This document shows positions 15,767 through 24,926 of a DNA stretch of 35,133 nt, piece by piece (the first letter of the stretch is position 1; every line of letters starts with the position of its first letter). A program made the position numbers and the translations under genes. The stretch comes from Clostridiales bacterium (GTDB taxonomy: Bacteria; Bacillota; Clostridia; Lachnospirales; Lachnospiraceae): positions 1 to 35,133 of the forward strand of contig JAQYAH010000048.1 of NCBI GenBank assembly GCA_029227635.1, read 5' to 3'. The notes beneath the pieces were generated by a model. The model worked only from the letters and a program-made list of their open reading frames with translations, was not told where the DNA came from and made no database searches.

Positions 15767-18349
15767 ATGAACTACGGCAAAAAAAGCACCTCCAACAAGC
15801 AGAAGAAACTTTCCTCAAACAAAAGCAAGTGGCTCGGCAAAGCTAAGATCATTTTTCTTCGCCTGCTTTTGCTCACCTGTATCGCCGCTGTGGCGGCAGT
15901 CTGCTATGTTGGATACGATATAGTCCACAACGTGATCGCGGATGCTCCGTCCATCACCGCTGCGGATGTTAAACCCCAGGGATACACTTCCTTCGTGGTG
16001 GATCAGAACGGTAAAGAGCTGCAGCGCTTCGTGGCAGCCAACGCAAATCGTGTGTGGGTAAGTATTGACGATCTTCCCGAGTATGTAGGCAACGCTTTTG
16101 TCGCTATCGAGGATGAGCGTTACTACGAGCACAACGGTATCGATATTCAGGGTATTTTCCGTGCTGCATTTAAGGGAATCGCCTCCGGCTTCCATTTCAG
16201 CGAGGGTGCTTCCACCATAACTCAGCAGCTGATCAAGAATACGATCTATCCCGACTTTATCAACGAGGAGGGAATGAAGGAGAAGGTTACCCGTAAGATT
16301 CAGGAACAGTATCTGGCCCTTCAGCTTGAGAAGAATGTCTCAAAGGAAGAGATTCTTGAGAACTACATGAATACCATCAACCTCGGTCAGAACACTCTGG
16401 GTATCCAGACCGCCGCTACCAGATACTTCAACAAGAATGCAGCGGATCTCACCCTTTCAGAGAGTGCGGTAATCGCTTCCATCACTCAGAACCCTTCCAA
16501 GTACAATCCCATCTCCCATCCCGAGGAGAATGAGAAGCGCCGCAAGAAGGTTCTGGGCAATATGCTGGAGCAGGGCTACATCAACCAGGATGAATATGAT
16601 GAGGCCATGGCGGATGATGTTTACGCAAGAATTCAGGAGACCAACGTAGCCATCACCGCGGATGACACTTCCTACACCTACTACATCGATGAGCTCACCA
16701 AACAGGTCATTCAGGATCTTCAGGACATCAAGGGTTACTCCTACACTCAGGCCTACAATACCCTCTACAGCGGCGGTATCACCGTAGTTGCCTGCCAGGA
16801 CGAATCCATTCAGGCCATCGTTGACGAGGAGATGAACAACGGTGCCAACTTCCCTGCCGGTACCTACTACAGTGCAGACTATGTGGCAACTATCACTCAC
16901 GCCGACGGCACTCAGGAGAATTTTGACTCCAACACAATGCTCAACTATATGAGATCCGTCCACGGCAACGGTTATCAGCTCCTCTACGGATCACCGGAGG
17001 AAGCTCAGGCTGCCGTGAACGAGTACAAGGCTGCCATCCTCAAAGAGGGCGACGAAATTATGGAGAACTTCTCCGCAAGTCCCGAACCTCAGGCCAGCGT
17101 CGTGATCATGGATCAGTACACCGGCGAAGTAAAAGCCATCAGCGGCGGACGTGGACAGAAAGCCGGAAGCCTTACTCTGAACCGTGCAACTGACACCACA
17201 AGACAGCCCGGTTCCTGTTTTAAGGTACTTTCCACCTACGCACCGGCTATCGACGCTTACGGATATACTCTTGCAACCGCTCTTGAGGACTCCCCTTTCA
17301 ACTACGATAACGGACGTCCTGTCAAGAACTGGTACGGCGGATACTGGGGAACAGTAACGGTCCGCAAGGCGATCACTCAGTCCATGAACGTAGTTACCGT
17401 AAAGGTACTTACCGATATCACTCCTCAGGCCGGCTTTGATTATCTGCTGGACTTTGGATTCACTACTCTGGTAGACAGCATGAAGACCGCAAGCGGTGAG
17501 ATCTACACTGATATTGCTCAGCCTCTTGCTCTCGGCGGTATCACCTACGGTATCACAAACCTTGAGATGACCGCGGCTTATGCAACCATCGCCAACAACG
17601 GTGTTTACACAAAGCCCAGATTCTATACAACAATTTACGATCACGAAGGCGAAGTCCTGATCGACAACACTCCGGAAACTCACAGAGTTCTCAAAGAGTC
17701 CACCGCTGCTCTTCTCACAAGTGCAATGCAGGACGTTGTAACTCAGGGTACCGGTGGTCAGGCCCGTCTTTCCGGAATGCCCGTAGCCGGTAAAACCGGT
17801 ACCACTACCAACAACGTGGATATCTGGTTCTCAGGCTACACCCCCTACTACACCTGTTCAGTATGGGGAGGATTTGATCAGAACCAGCAGCTCAACAACA
17901 CGACCTGGCACCTGGTACTCTGGAGATCCATCATGAACCGGGTAAGCGCAAATCAGCCCTACAAGGACTTCGTGCTTCCCGACAGTGTGCACCGCGCAAG
18001 CGTGTGTGCCGAGACCGGAATGATTCCTACCGAAAGCTGTCCTGTCATAACCGAACTCTTCGCGGACGAAACCTATCCTACCGGAACCTGTCCGGGTCAC
18101 GAGGAGGAAGAGGAAGAAGATGAGGAGGATGAAGAGCCGGATAACGTGGATATCGACAACGGTTCCGGCGGCTCAGGCGGCTCAGGCAGCAGTTCCGGTG
18201 GTTCCGGCGGCTCAGGCGGCAGTTCCGGAGGTTCCGGTGGCTCAGGCGGCAGTTCCGGTGGTTCCGGTAGCTCAGGCGGCAGTTCCGGCGGAGGCACTGA
18301 AAGTGGAGGCACCGAAGGCGGAGGCACTGAAGGCGGCAACCGAAACTAG
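15767..18349 (+). CDS. Class A penicillin-binding protein (glycosyltransferase/transpeptidase)
   Basis: Bifunctional peptidoglycan synthase of 860 residues. A basic cytoplasmic N-terminus and one membrane segment (about 27-50) anchor it outside the cell. The GT51 glycosyltransferase has EDERYYEH (E115) and GASTITQQLIKN (147-158). The transpeptidase has the active-site serine S483 in PGSCFK, SMN (539-541) and KTG (676-678). After a cysteine-containing segment come an acidic stretch (about 778-790) and a Gly/Ser-rich tail of about 60 residues with GGTEGG repeats at the end. The ATG at 15767 has AAGGAGG 6-7 nt upstream. It is a single-gene unit with its own promoter and a convergent terminator. 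PBP1a/PonA type is the best reading. Confidence 0.95.
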   Translation: MNYGKKSTSNKQKKLSSNKSKWLGKAKIIFLRLLLLTCIAAVAAVCYVGYDIVHNVIADAPSITAADVKPQGYTSFVVDQNGKELQRFVAANANRVWVSIDDLPEYVGNAFVAIEDERYYEHNGIDIQGIFRAAFKGIASGFHFSEGASTITQQLIKNTIYPDFINEEGMKEKVTRKIQEQYLALQLEKNVSKEEILENYMNTINLGQNTLGIQTAATRYFNKNAADLTLSESAVIASITQNPSKYNPISHPEENEKRRKKVLGNMLEQGYINQDEYDEAMADDVYARIQETNVAITADDTSYTYYIDELTKQVIQDLQDIKGYSYTQAYNTLYSGGITVVACQDESIQAIVDEEMNNGANFPAGTYYSADYVATITHADGTQENFDSNTMLNYMRSVHGNGYQLLYGSPEEAQAAVNEYKAAILKEGDEIMENFSASPEPQASVVIMDQYTGEVKAISGGRGQKAGSLTLNRATDTTRQPGSCFKVLSTYAPAIDAYGYTLATALEDSPFNYDNGRPVKNWYGGYWGTVTVRKAITQSMNVVTVKVLTDITPQAGFDYLLDFGFTTLVDSMKTASGEIYTDIAQPLALGGITYGITNLEMTAAYATIANNGVYTKPRFYTTIYDHEGEVLIDNTPETHRVLKESTAALLTSAMQDVVTQGTGGQARLSGMPVAGKTGTTTNNVDIWFSGYTPYYTCSVWGGFDQNQQLNNTTWHLVLWRSIMNRVSANQPYKDFVLPDSVHRASVCAETGMIPTESCPVITELFADETYPTGTCPGHEEEEEEDEEDEEPDNVDIDNGSGGSGGSGSSSGGSGGSGGSSGGSGGSGGSSGGSGSSGGSSGGGTESGGTEGGGTEGGNRN
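18161..18336 (+). repeat. Gly/Ser-coding tandem repeat in the PBP C-terminal tail
   Basis: Imperfect tandem units of about 30 nt coding GGSGGSGGSS-like peptide, followed by shorter GGTEGG-coding units. The codons vary (ggt/ggc, tcc/tca/agt), but the amino-acid pattern is kept. Such tails are low-complexity and length-variable, and may be extracellular linkers. Confidence 0.85.
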
Positions 18350-18414
18350 ATGCTTCCAGCCCCATTAATACGATTAATTTGGCTGCACAATCATGTAGTC
18401 TATTCCACGAAAAC

Positions 18415-18453
18415 AAGGACCTTGGTACATCAGTTTGATGTACCAAGGTCCTT
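18415..18453. terminator. Bidirectional terminator between PBP and flavin reductase genes
   Basis: A perfect 18-bp inverted repeat (arm AAGGACCTTGGTACATCA) with a 3-nt loop between two convergent genes. The T-runs are poor on both sides (TTATTATT on plus, TTGTTTTC on minus), but the stem is very strong. Confidence 0.75.
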
Positions 18454-18483
18454 ATTATTGTCCCGAAATAATTGAAAATTATT

Positions 18484-19062
18484 CTATCGTTTCTTTCTGC
18501 GCTTTTTTCTGACTGAATATCCGAAGGTTCCGATTTTATCTCCCAGGGTGAAATATCCGCCGTGGGAGTAGGCCACAAGATCCGCCTTATCAAGATCGAA
18601 GCGCCCGTTTGGTGCCATGAACGCATCATCCACAGTGACTCCAAGCACCTCCGCAATAAACATGTCATGAGTTCCGAGAGGTATTATGTCCTTGACCTTA
18701 CACTCGATGTTCACCGGGCTCTCCTCTATTCCGGGAGCTTTTACATACTTCGAAGGCATAGGAGTCAGTTTGCAGTCTTTGAACTTATCCACATCCCTGC
18801 CGCTCTTTACCCCGCACAGATCCGCTGCCCGGGTGATATTTCGGCTTACCAGGTTGATGACAAACTCTTTGTTTTTGACAAGTGCCCCATGGGAATAACG
18901 GGAAGGCCGAACTGAGATTGACACCATCGCCGGATCTGAACATATCGTCCCCGCCCAGGCGAGAGTGATGATGTTGGGCTTATCCTGCTCGTCGAGAGTG
19001 CTGACCATTACCACCGGCACCGGATATAGCATATTCCCCGGTTTCCAATACTCTTTACCCAT
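18484..19062 (-). CDS. Flavin reductase-like FMN-binding protein
   Basis: Member of the flavin reductase / FMN-binding split-barrel family (FlaRed/HpaC-like), 192 residues. It has the typical N-terminal pattern PVPVVMVSTLDEQDKPNII (about 14-32) followed by SISVRPSRYS and FVINLVS. Members bind FMN and carry out NAD(P)H-dependent flavin reduction or related redox steps; the partner enzyme is unknown here. The C-terminus is rich in basic residues (VRKKRRKKR). The ATG has AAGAGGG 8 nt upstream and begins 2 nt after the proC stop, so translational coupling is likely. It is the last gene of the ftsH operon. Confidence 0.88.
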   Translation of the reverse strand: MGKEYWKPGNMLYPVPVVMVSTLDEQDKPNIITLAWAGTICSDPAMVSISVRPSRYSHGALVKNKEFVINLVSRNITRAADLCGVKSGRDVDKFKDCKLTPMPSKYVKAPGIEESPVNIECKVKDIIPLGTHDMFIAEVLGVTVDDAFMAPNGRFDLDKADLVAYSHGGYFTLGDKIGTFGYSVRKKRRKKR

Positions 19063-19064
19063 GA

Positions 19065-19865
19065 TCAGACCCTCTTACACTTATCTATTGTAACCTCAAT
19101 AGCTTCCTGAATGGCGCTTCTGAAGCCGGCCGCCTCAAGGGCCATTACCCCTTCAATTGTAGTTCCCCCGGGAGAGCAGACCATGTCTTTAAGTTCCGCC
19201 GGGTGTTTTCCTGTCTCCAGAACCATTTTGGCGCTTCCCAGCACCGCCTGTGCTACAAAGGTGTAAGCGTCCTCTCTCTTTATACCAGCCTTGACGCAGG
19301 CGTCCCCCATTGCCTCTATGAGCATGAATACAAAAGCCGGGGAGCTGCCGCTGGCTCCTACCACTGCATCCATGAGATTCTCCGGCACCATTCTCGCCAC
19401 GCCAAAAGCATTAAGAATTGCCTTGACCTTGTCCATGTCCTCGGAAGTGATATTTGCATTAACGCAAAAACCTGTCATTCCCTCCCCTACCATTGCCGGG
19501 GTGTTGGGCATGGTTCTCACTATCCTGACATCTTTGCGAAAATTCTCCTGCAGCCAGGCAAGGCTTTTGCCCGGAGCGACACTGATAATGATAGTCTCAG
19601 GACTCACCTGTGACCGGATCTCCTGGATCACCGTCTCGTACATCACAGGCTTTACTGCAAGCACGATCACATCTTTGCCATCCGCAGCTTCCCTGTTATC
19701 TCCTGTGATATTGATCCCCAGTTCTTCCTTCAAAGAGATCAGCCGGGGGCTCTCCACAGAATGTGCTGAAACCGTCACTTCCTTTGGAGACACAACATTA
19801 TTTCTTATTATTCCGTGAATCATAGCGCCGGCCATATTGCCGGCGCCGATAAATGCGATCTTCAA
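19065..19865 (-). CDS. proC: Pyrroline-5-carboxylate reductase
   Basis: Last step of proline synthesis: NAD(P)H-dependent reduction of pyrroline-5-carboxylate. The 266-residue protein begins LKIAFIGAGNMAGAM, with the nucleotide-binding GAGNMA (about 7-12), and has the family motif VRTMPNTPAMVGEG and a C-terminal PGGTTIEG segment. The start is taken as TTG at 19865 because GGAGGG lies 5-6 nt upstream; an open frame continuing to 19943 runs into hprK and lacks a ribosome site. It lies 19 nt after hprK and 2 nt before the flavin reductase gene. Confidence 0.94.
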   Translation of the reverse strand: MKIAFIGAGNMAGAMIHGIIRNNVVSPKEVTVSAHSVESPRLISLKEELGINITGDNREAADGKDVIVLAVKPVMYETVIQEIRSQVSPETIIISVAPGKSLAWLQENFRKDVRIVRTMPNTPAMVGEGMTGFCVNANITSEDMDKVKAILNAFGVARMVPENLMDAVVGASGSSPAFVFMLIEAMGDACVKAGIKREDAYTFVAQAVLGSAKMVLETGKHPAELKDMVCSPGGTTIEGVMALEAAGFRSAIQEAIEVTIDKCKRV

Positions 19866-19884
19866 AAAATCCCTCCAAAATGCT

Positions 19885-20832
19885 CTAGTTAGGCTTCTTG
19901 CCCATATTCTTCTGAATACGGTTGTAAAGTTCCTCAGCGGCATTGTAGCCCATCTGTTTCTGACGGAAGTTGACCGCAGCAGTCTCTACGATGATAGCAA
20001 GGTTTCGTCCGGGACGAATAGGGATAGAATGGCAGGGAAGCTTGATTCCCAGGATCTCTGTGTATTCTTCCTCGAGACCGATCCTGTCGTAACGCTTGCT
20101 CTTATCCCATTCCTCGAGTTTGATGACAAAGGAAATACCCTGGGTTTCCTTAACGCACTCTACACCGAACATGGACTTAACATCCACAATACCGATACCT
20201 CTCAGCTCGATGAAGTGCTTAGTGATATCCGGAGCCATACCTACAAGGGTTACGCCGGACACCTTGTGGATCTCCACCACGTCATCGGTAACAAGACGGT
20301 GACCTCTGCGGAGGAGTTCCAGTGCTGCCTCACTCTTACCTACTCCACTCTCTCCGGTGATCAGCACACCTTCGCCGTAAACATCAACGAGTACGCCGTG
20401 AATGGAAATGGTGGGGGCGAGCTGTACGTTCATCCATCTTACATATTCACCCATGAAGTTTGAGGTGAGCTTCTGGGTCATGAACACCGGGATCTTATTC
20501 TGATTAGCAACTTCAAGGAAGTCCTCATCGGGCTCGATTCCCCGGCAAAAAACGAAACAGGGGATGTCTTCATATGAAAGAAGCTTCTCATAGATCTCCC
20601 TCTTGTGTTCCCTCTCCAGAGTCTCCAGGTAGGACTGCTCGATCTGTCCCACCGCCTGAACACGGTTGGTGGTGAATCTGCCGAAATATCCGGCAAGCTG
20701 AAGGGCCGGACGGTTGATCTCGGAATTATATACTTTACGGGATGCAAAAGGAACCTTAGGCGTAAGGTTTCTCAGTTCCATCTTCTCAACTATCTGCTCT
20801 AGCAGTACGCTCTTCTGTTTCGGAAGCTTCAT
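19885..20832 (-). CDS. hprK: HPr kinase/phosphorylase
   Basis: Phosphorylates and dephosphorylates Ser46 of HPr, controlling carbon catabolite repression in Firmicutes. The 315-residue protein has the conserved HG (H145), the P-loop GESGVGKS (160-167), and the HprK signature [15 protein letters not shown] (209-223). The start at 20832 has GGAGGG 6 nt upstream, which places the first 47 nt inside the 3' end of uvrC; a shorter start at 20781 lacks such a site. It is part of the ftsH-uvrC-hprK-proC operon. Confidence 0.96.
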   Translation of the reverse strand: MKLPKQKSVLLEQIVEKMELRNLTPKVPFASRKVYNSEINRPALQLAGYFGRFTTNRVQAVGQIEQSYLETLEREHKREIYEKLLSYEDIPCFVFCRGIEPDEDFLEVANQNKIPVFMTQKLTSNFMGEYVRWMNVQLAPTISIHGVLVDVYGEGVLITGESGVGKSEAALELLRRGHRLVTDDVVEIHKVSGVTLVGMAPDITKHFIELRGIGIVDVKSMFGVECVKETQGISFVIKLEEWDKSKRYDRIGLEEEYTEILGIKLPCHSIPIRPGRNLAIIVETAAVNFRQKQMGYNAAEELYNRIQKNMGKKPN

Positions 20833-22699
20833 CGGTTTCCCTCCTGTTAATTAAGTCTTTATGGAAAAAATTATACACGGATTCCGCCGCTTTTGCATTC
20901 AATTCCGGTATTTCTTTTAATTCTTCAAGGCTCGCTTCTCTTATTTCCTCCGGGGAGGCGTAGTGCTGCCTCAAAGCCTTGCGTCTTGCAGGACCGATGT
21001 TTGGAATATCATCCAGAATAGAGTGCACCTGGGCCTTGCCCCTTCGGCTTCTGTGATAAGTTATGGCAAAACGATGCGCCTCATCCTGAATTCGGGTGAT
21101 CAGCTTGAACCCCTCAGAATCCCTTCCAATGGGGATTTCCCGGTCCTGATACAAAAGTCCCCGGGTTCTGTGGTGGTCGTCTTTTACCATTCCACACACA
21201 GGGATCACGATTCCAAGGAAAGCAAGAACTTCCTCTGCTGCGTGAACCTGGCCCTTACCGCCATCCATGAGGATAAGCTCCGGGAAATCGGAAAAACCGC
21301 CGGTGCGCTCCCCCTTTTGCTCTGCAAGGCCATGGGAGAATCTTCTTGTCAGCACCTCTCTCATGCTTCCATAGTCGTCCGGGCCCTCAATTGTCTTTAT
21401 CTTGAACTTACGGTAATCGTTTCGCTTGGGAAGGCCGTTTTCATAGACCACCATGGAGCCAACGGATTCAAATCCCGCTGTATTGGAGATATCGTAAGCC
21501 TCGATTCGGCTCACGCTTCCTATGCCGATAAGATCGGTGATCTCCCTGACTGCTCCTTTTGTCTTGTCGTACTCCCTCCTCAGTCGGTCGCTGTCCTTAT
21601 CCAGCACCATCCGGGCGTTAGTCTGAGCCAGCTCCACCAGCTTCTCCTTGCTGCCTTTTACCGGAACTAGGATCCGAATCACATGTCCAGCCTTTTCGCC
21701 AAGCCACTCCTCGATCTCCTTTGCCTCAGGAATGGGAATGGGGATCATGATCTCATGGGGAATGTATGGGGTTCCGGAGTAGTACTGTTTGATAAAGCTT
21801 GTCAGCACCTCCGCCATGGTATCTCCATCCATCGTTGAAAGGTAAAAATGATCTCGTCCGAGAATCTTGCCCCCTCGTATGAAAAAAGCCGCCGCAATGG
21901 CATTCTCCACTCCCATGGCAAGGGCGATGACATCTCTGTCTCCCCCTCTTCCGGAAGTGATCTTCTGCTTCTGGGTCACATGGCCTATGCTCTCCAGCAG
22001 TTCCTTGTACTCCTGTGCCTTCTCAAATTCCAGATTCTCCGAGGCCTCCATCATTCTGGCGGTGATTTCTTTTACCACTTCCTTGTCATGGCCATTTAGA
22101 AAATCAATCGCCCGGGAGATGTTCTCCCTGTACTCCTCCTCGGATATGTATCCCTGGCAGGGCGCCTTGCATTGATGGATATGGTAGTTGAGACAGGGTC
22201 TGTCTCTGCCTATGTCCGCCGGGAGATTCCGTCCGCAGCTTCGTATCTGATACAGCTTTCGCAAAAGCTCTATGATCTCCTTCACCGCCCCGGCATTGGG
22301 GTAGGGACCGAAATACTTGCTGCCCGATCGGCTGTTTTCTATTCTTCTTGACATCATAATACGAGGAAAGCGCTCGCCTGTTGTGATCCTGATAAAAGGA
22401 TAAGTCTTGTCATCCATAAGCATCGTATTATACTTAGGCCGATGCTCTTTGATCAGGTTGCACTCAAGGACCAGCGCTTCTGCTTCCGTATCCGTGACAA
22501 TATATTCAAACCTGCGGATGTGAGTTACCATCTGCTCAATCTTAGGTCCCTTGTTCCGGCTGGTCTGAAAATATTGTCTGACACGATTTCGAAGAATCTT
22601 GGCTTTCCCCACATATATGATGCGGTCTGTCTCATCATGCATGAGATAGACTCCCGGTTTGTCCGGCAGTTTCTTTAATTCTTCTTCAATATTAAACAT
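20786..22699 (-). CDS. uvrC: Excinuclease ABC subunit C
   Basis: Makes both incisions in nucleotide excision repair with UvrAB. In the 637-residue protein the GIY-YIG nuclease (GVYLM 16-20, YVG 29-31) cuts 3' of the lesion; the UVR motif with [11 protein letters not shown] (about 210-225) binds UvrB; the RNase H-like nuclease includes [10 protein letters not shown]; and tandem helix-hairpin-helix motifs ([12 protein letters not shown] and [12 protein letters not shown]) end the protein. The start lies 5 nt after the ftsH stop with no clear ribosome site, so coupling to ftsH translation is likely. Its last 47 nt overlap the start of hprK. Confidence 0.97.
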   Translation of the reverse strand: MFNIEEELKKLPDKPGVYLMHDETDRIIYVGKAKILRNRVRQYFQTSRNKGPKIEQMVTHIRRFEYIVTDTEAEALVLECNLIKEHRPKYNTMLMDDKTYPFIRITTGERFPRIMMSRRIENSRSGSKYFGPYPNAGAVKEIIELLRKLYQIRSCGRNLPADIGRDRPCLNYHIHQCKAPCQGYISEEEYRENISRAIDFLNGHDKEVVKEITARMMEASENLEFEKAQEYKELLESIGHVTQKQKITSGRGGDRDVIALAMGVENAIAAAFFIRGGKILGRDHFYLSTMDGDTMAEVLTSFIKQYYSGTPYIPHEIMIPIPIPEAKEIEEWLGEKAGHVIRILVPVKGSKEKLVELAQTNARMVLDKDSDRLRREYDKTKGAVREITDLIGIGSVSRIEAYDISNTAGFESVGSMVVYENGLPKRNDYRKFKIKTIEGPDDYGSMREVLTRRFSHGLAEQKGERTGGFSDFPELILMDGGKGQVHAAEEVLAFLGIVIPVCGMVKDDHHRTRGLLYQDREIPIGRDSEGFKLITRIQDEAHRFAITYHRSRRGKAQVHSILDDIPNIGPARRKALRQHYASPEEIREASLEELKEIPELNAKAAESVYNFFHKDLINRRETDEASETEERTARADS

Positions 22700-22704
22700 T
22701 GTGA

Positions 22705-24756
22705 TTATTGCTCTGACACCTCAGGCTTCTCAGCCTCTGCGGCTGCATTGGTGTTCTCGGAAGTCTCCTCTTCATCTTCCACCACGTTGCCCTGGGCATC
22801 ATACTGTACTATACGGTCATTATCTTTCTTGCGGCGAAGAAGTTCTTCCTCGGTGATTCCCTCACACTCCCTGAAGATCTCCATAAACTCCTTGCCGGTG
22901 ATAGTCTCCTTCTTGATAAGGTGATCCGCAATCTTGTCAAGAGTTGTTCGATGCTCCTTAAGTATCCTCTTGGCCTCATCGTAGGCATCTCTCAGCATCT
23001 CCATAACTTCCCGGTCGATCTCTGCACTTGTCGCCTCGCCATAGTTGGCAACTGCCCGGCCGTCCAGGTATCGGTTCTGGATTGACTCAAGACCAATAAG
23101 GCCGAACTTCTCGGACATTCCGTACTGGGTGATCATAGCCCGGGCGATGGAAGTTGCCCTCTCAATATCATTGGAAGCACCGGTGGGTACTGTGTCAAAC
23201 ACGATCTCCTCTGCCGCACGGCCTGCCAGAAGTCCTACCAGCATTGCCTTAAGCTCCTTCTTGGTGTTGAGGAACTTCTCCTCCTCAGGAGTCTGCATTA
23301 CATAGCCTAAAGCACCCATGGTTCTGGGCACGATAGTGATCTTCTGAACCGGCTCGGAATCCTTCTGAACCGCACTCACAAGGGCATGTCCCACCTCGTG
23401 ATAGGAAACGATCTTGCGCTCATCCGGGCTGAGGATACGATCCTTCTTCTCCTTGCCCACAAGAACTATCTCCACCGCGGCCAAAAGATCCTTCTGGGAA
23501 ACCACAAGTCTGTGATCCCTGACTGCAAGGATAGCCGCCTCGTTGATCATGTTGGCAAGATCTGAGCCCACCGCTCCGGAAGTAGCAAGTGCGATCTCCT
23601 CAAAGTTGACTGTGTCATCCATGTGGACATTCTTGGCATGAACCTTAAGAGTGTCGATTCGACCCTTGAGATCCGGCCTATCTACAATGATACGTCGGTC
23701 AAAACGGCCGGGACGAAGCAGTGCCGGATCCAGTATCTCGGGACGGTTAGTCGCCGCAAGGAGGAAAAGACCCTTGCTGGTATCAAATCCATCCATCTCC
23801 GAGAGAAGCTGATTTAAGGTCTGCTCCCGCTCGTCATTGCCTCCCAGGCCGCTGTCACGGCTCTTACCTATGGCATCGATCTCGTCGATAAAAACAATGC
23901 AGGGAGCCTTCGCCTGAGCCTCCTTAAAAAGATCTCTGACTCTGGAAGCACCCACGCCCACATACATCTCCACAAAAGAGGATCCGGAAAGGGAGAAAAA
24001 CGGAACCTTTGCCTCTCCCGCAACAGCCTTGGCAAGGAGTGTCTTACCGGTTCCCGGAGGTCCCACAAGCAGTCCGCCCCTTGGAAGCTTGGCACCAATC
24101 TCCACATACTTGTCAGGATTGTGGAGGAAGTCTACAACCTCCTGGAGAGATTCCTTGGCCTCATCCTGACCTGCCACATCCGCAAAAGTGACGCCGGTCT
24201 CCTTCTCCATGTATATCTTGGCATTGCTCTTACCGACGCCTCCCATCATGCCTCCCTTGGACATGCGCTTCATAATGAAGCTAAGTCCAATCCATATGAT
24301 GGCAAAAGGAAGCAGGATATTCGCCAGTGTACTCACCACCATTGCGGTCATGGAATCCGGTATCTGAGCTTTGACCTCAACTCCCGCATCCAGAAGCTTC
24401 TGGGTCATCTGATCATCTTCAATAATTCCCGTGTAATAGGTCTTGAGAGAGTCCTTTGTCTTGATAACGATCCTGTCGCTCTCCACTTCCACCTCTTTGA
24501 CCTTGCCTTCCTTCACCAGGCTCATGAACTTGGTGTAGCTAATCTCCGAAGAAGTTGTTCTTCCTATCACAGTGTAAAAAACAAACAGGAAAAGAATCGC
24601 AAGGAACGCCGCAAGAAAAGCTGCCAGTCTTGCCTGCTGTCTATTCTTGTTATCCTTGGGATTTCCGGGACCGCCGGGGCCAAAAGGACCGCCGGGACCT
24701 CCGGGACCTCCCGGTCAGCCGTTCCCCTGATTATTAGGGTTTAAGTTGTTCGCCAT
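22705..24756 (-). CDS. ftsH: ATP-dependent membrane zinc protease FtsH, with an in-frame TGA at codon 14
   Basis: AAA+ metalloprotease that degrades misfolded membrane and regulatory proteins. Seen in order: a Gly/Pro-rich N-terminal tail (15-33), TM1 (about 44-64), an extracytoplasmic domain, TM2 (about 136-160), the P-loop GPPGTGKT, the second region of homology ([20 protein letters not shown]), the zinc site HEVGH and an acidic C-terminal tail. The natural start is the ATG at 24756, with AGAGG 7 nt upstream. Codon 14 in this frame is TGA (24717-24715). After it the next ATG/GTG/TTG in frame is a GTG at 24570, which would remove TM1. The body is otherwise intact. A nonsense mutation, a base error or reinitiation (for example at the CTG of codon 44) are all possible. 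It leads the uvrC-hprK operon. Confidence 0.93.
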
Positions 24757-24799
24757 AATGACACCTCTATCTGAAAAATGATTGATTAACAGCACAATG

Positions 24800-24812
24800 G
24801 GGCAGTCTGCCC
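24800..24812. promoter_or_regulatory. Palindrome in the ftsH leader, possible operator
   Basis: A perfect dyad of 6 bp on each side of one central base (GGGCAGTCTGCCC on plus), about 10-22 nt downstream of the predicted ftsH transcription start. No regulator is identified. Confidence 0.4.
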
Positions 24813-24828
24813 TAGTTTGATAAAAGCC

Positions 24829-24857
24829 ATTATATCCATTTGGAATTGCAAAATCAA
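24829..24857 (-). promoter_or_regulatory. Sigma-A promoter for the ftsH operon
   Basis: On the minus strand TTGATT (24857-24852) and a perfect TATAAT (24834-24829) are separated by 17 nt, about 75 nt before the ftsH ATG. Confidence 0.8.
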
Positions 24858-24883
24858 CCTTACACAAAATGCTTTACAAAAGA

Positions 24884-24912
24884 TTAATAAAGGCGGCACT
24901 TTCATGCCGCCT
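24884..24912 (-). terminator. Intrinsic terminator after the phosphofructokinase gene
   Basis: On the minus strand AGGCGGCA and TGCCGCCT form a perfect 8-bp stem with a 6-nt loop, followed by TTATTAATCTTTT. Confidence 0.8.
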
Positions 24913-24926
24913 GAAAAGGTCTTATT

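Noticed and set aside
18161-18336. The repeat block as a possible CRISPR array
   Set aside because: The units are imperfect, lack unique spacers of constant size, and stay in frame as coding sequence.
18097-18668. Proline/serine- and arginine-rich open frames opposite the PBP tail
   Set aside because: They are antisense products of the Gly/Ser repeat DNA, with low-complexity composition and no ribosome sites.
24670-24717. Selenocysteine insertion at the ftsH TGA
   Set aside because: GC-rich hairpins can form downstream, but they follow from the GGP repeat. FtsH is not a known selenoprotein, and the residue is in a disordered tail with no redox role.
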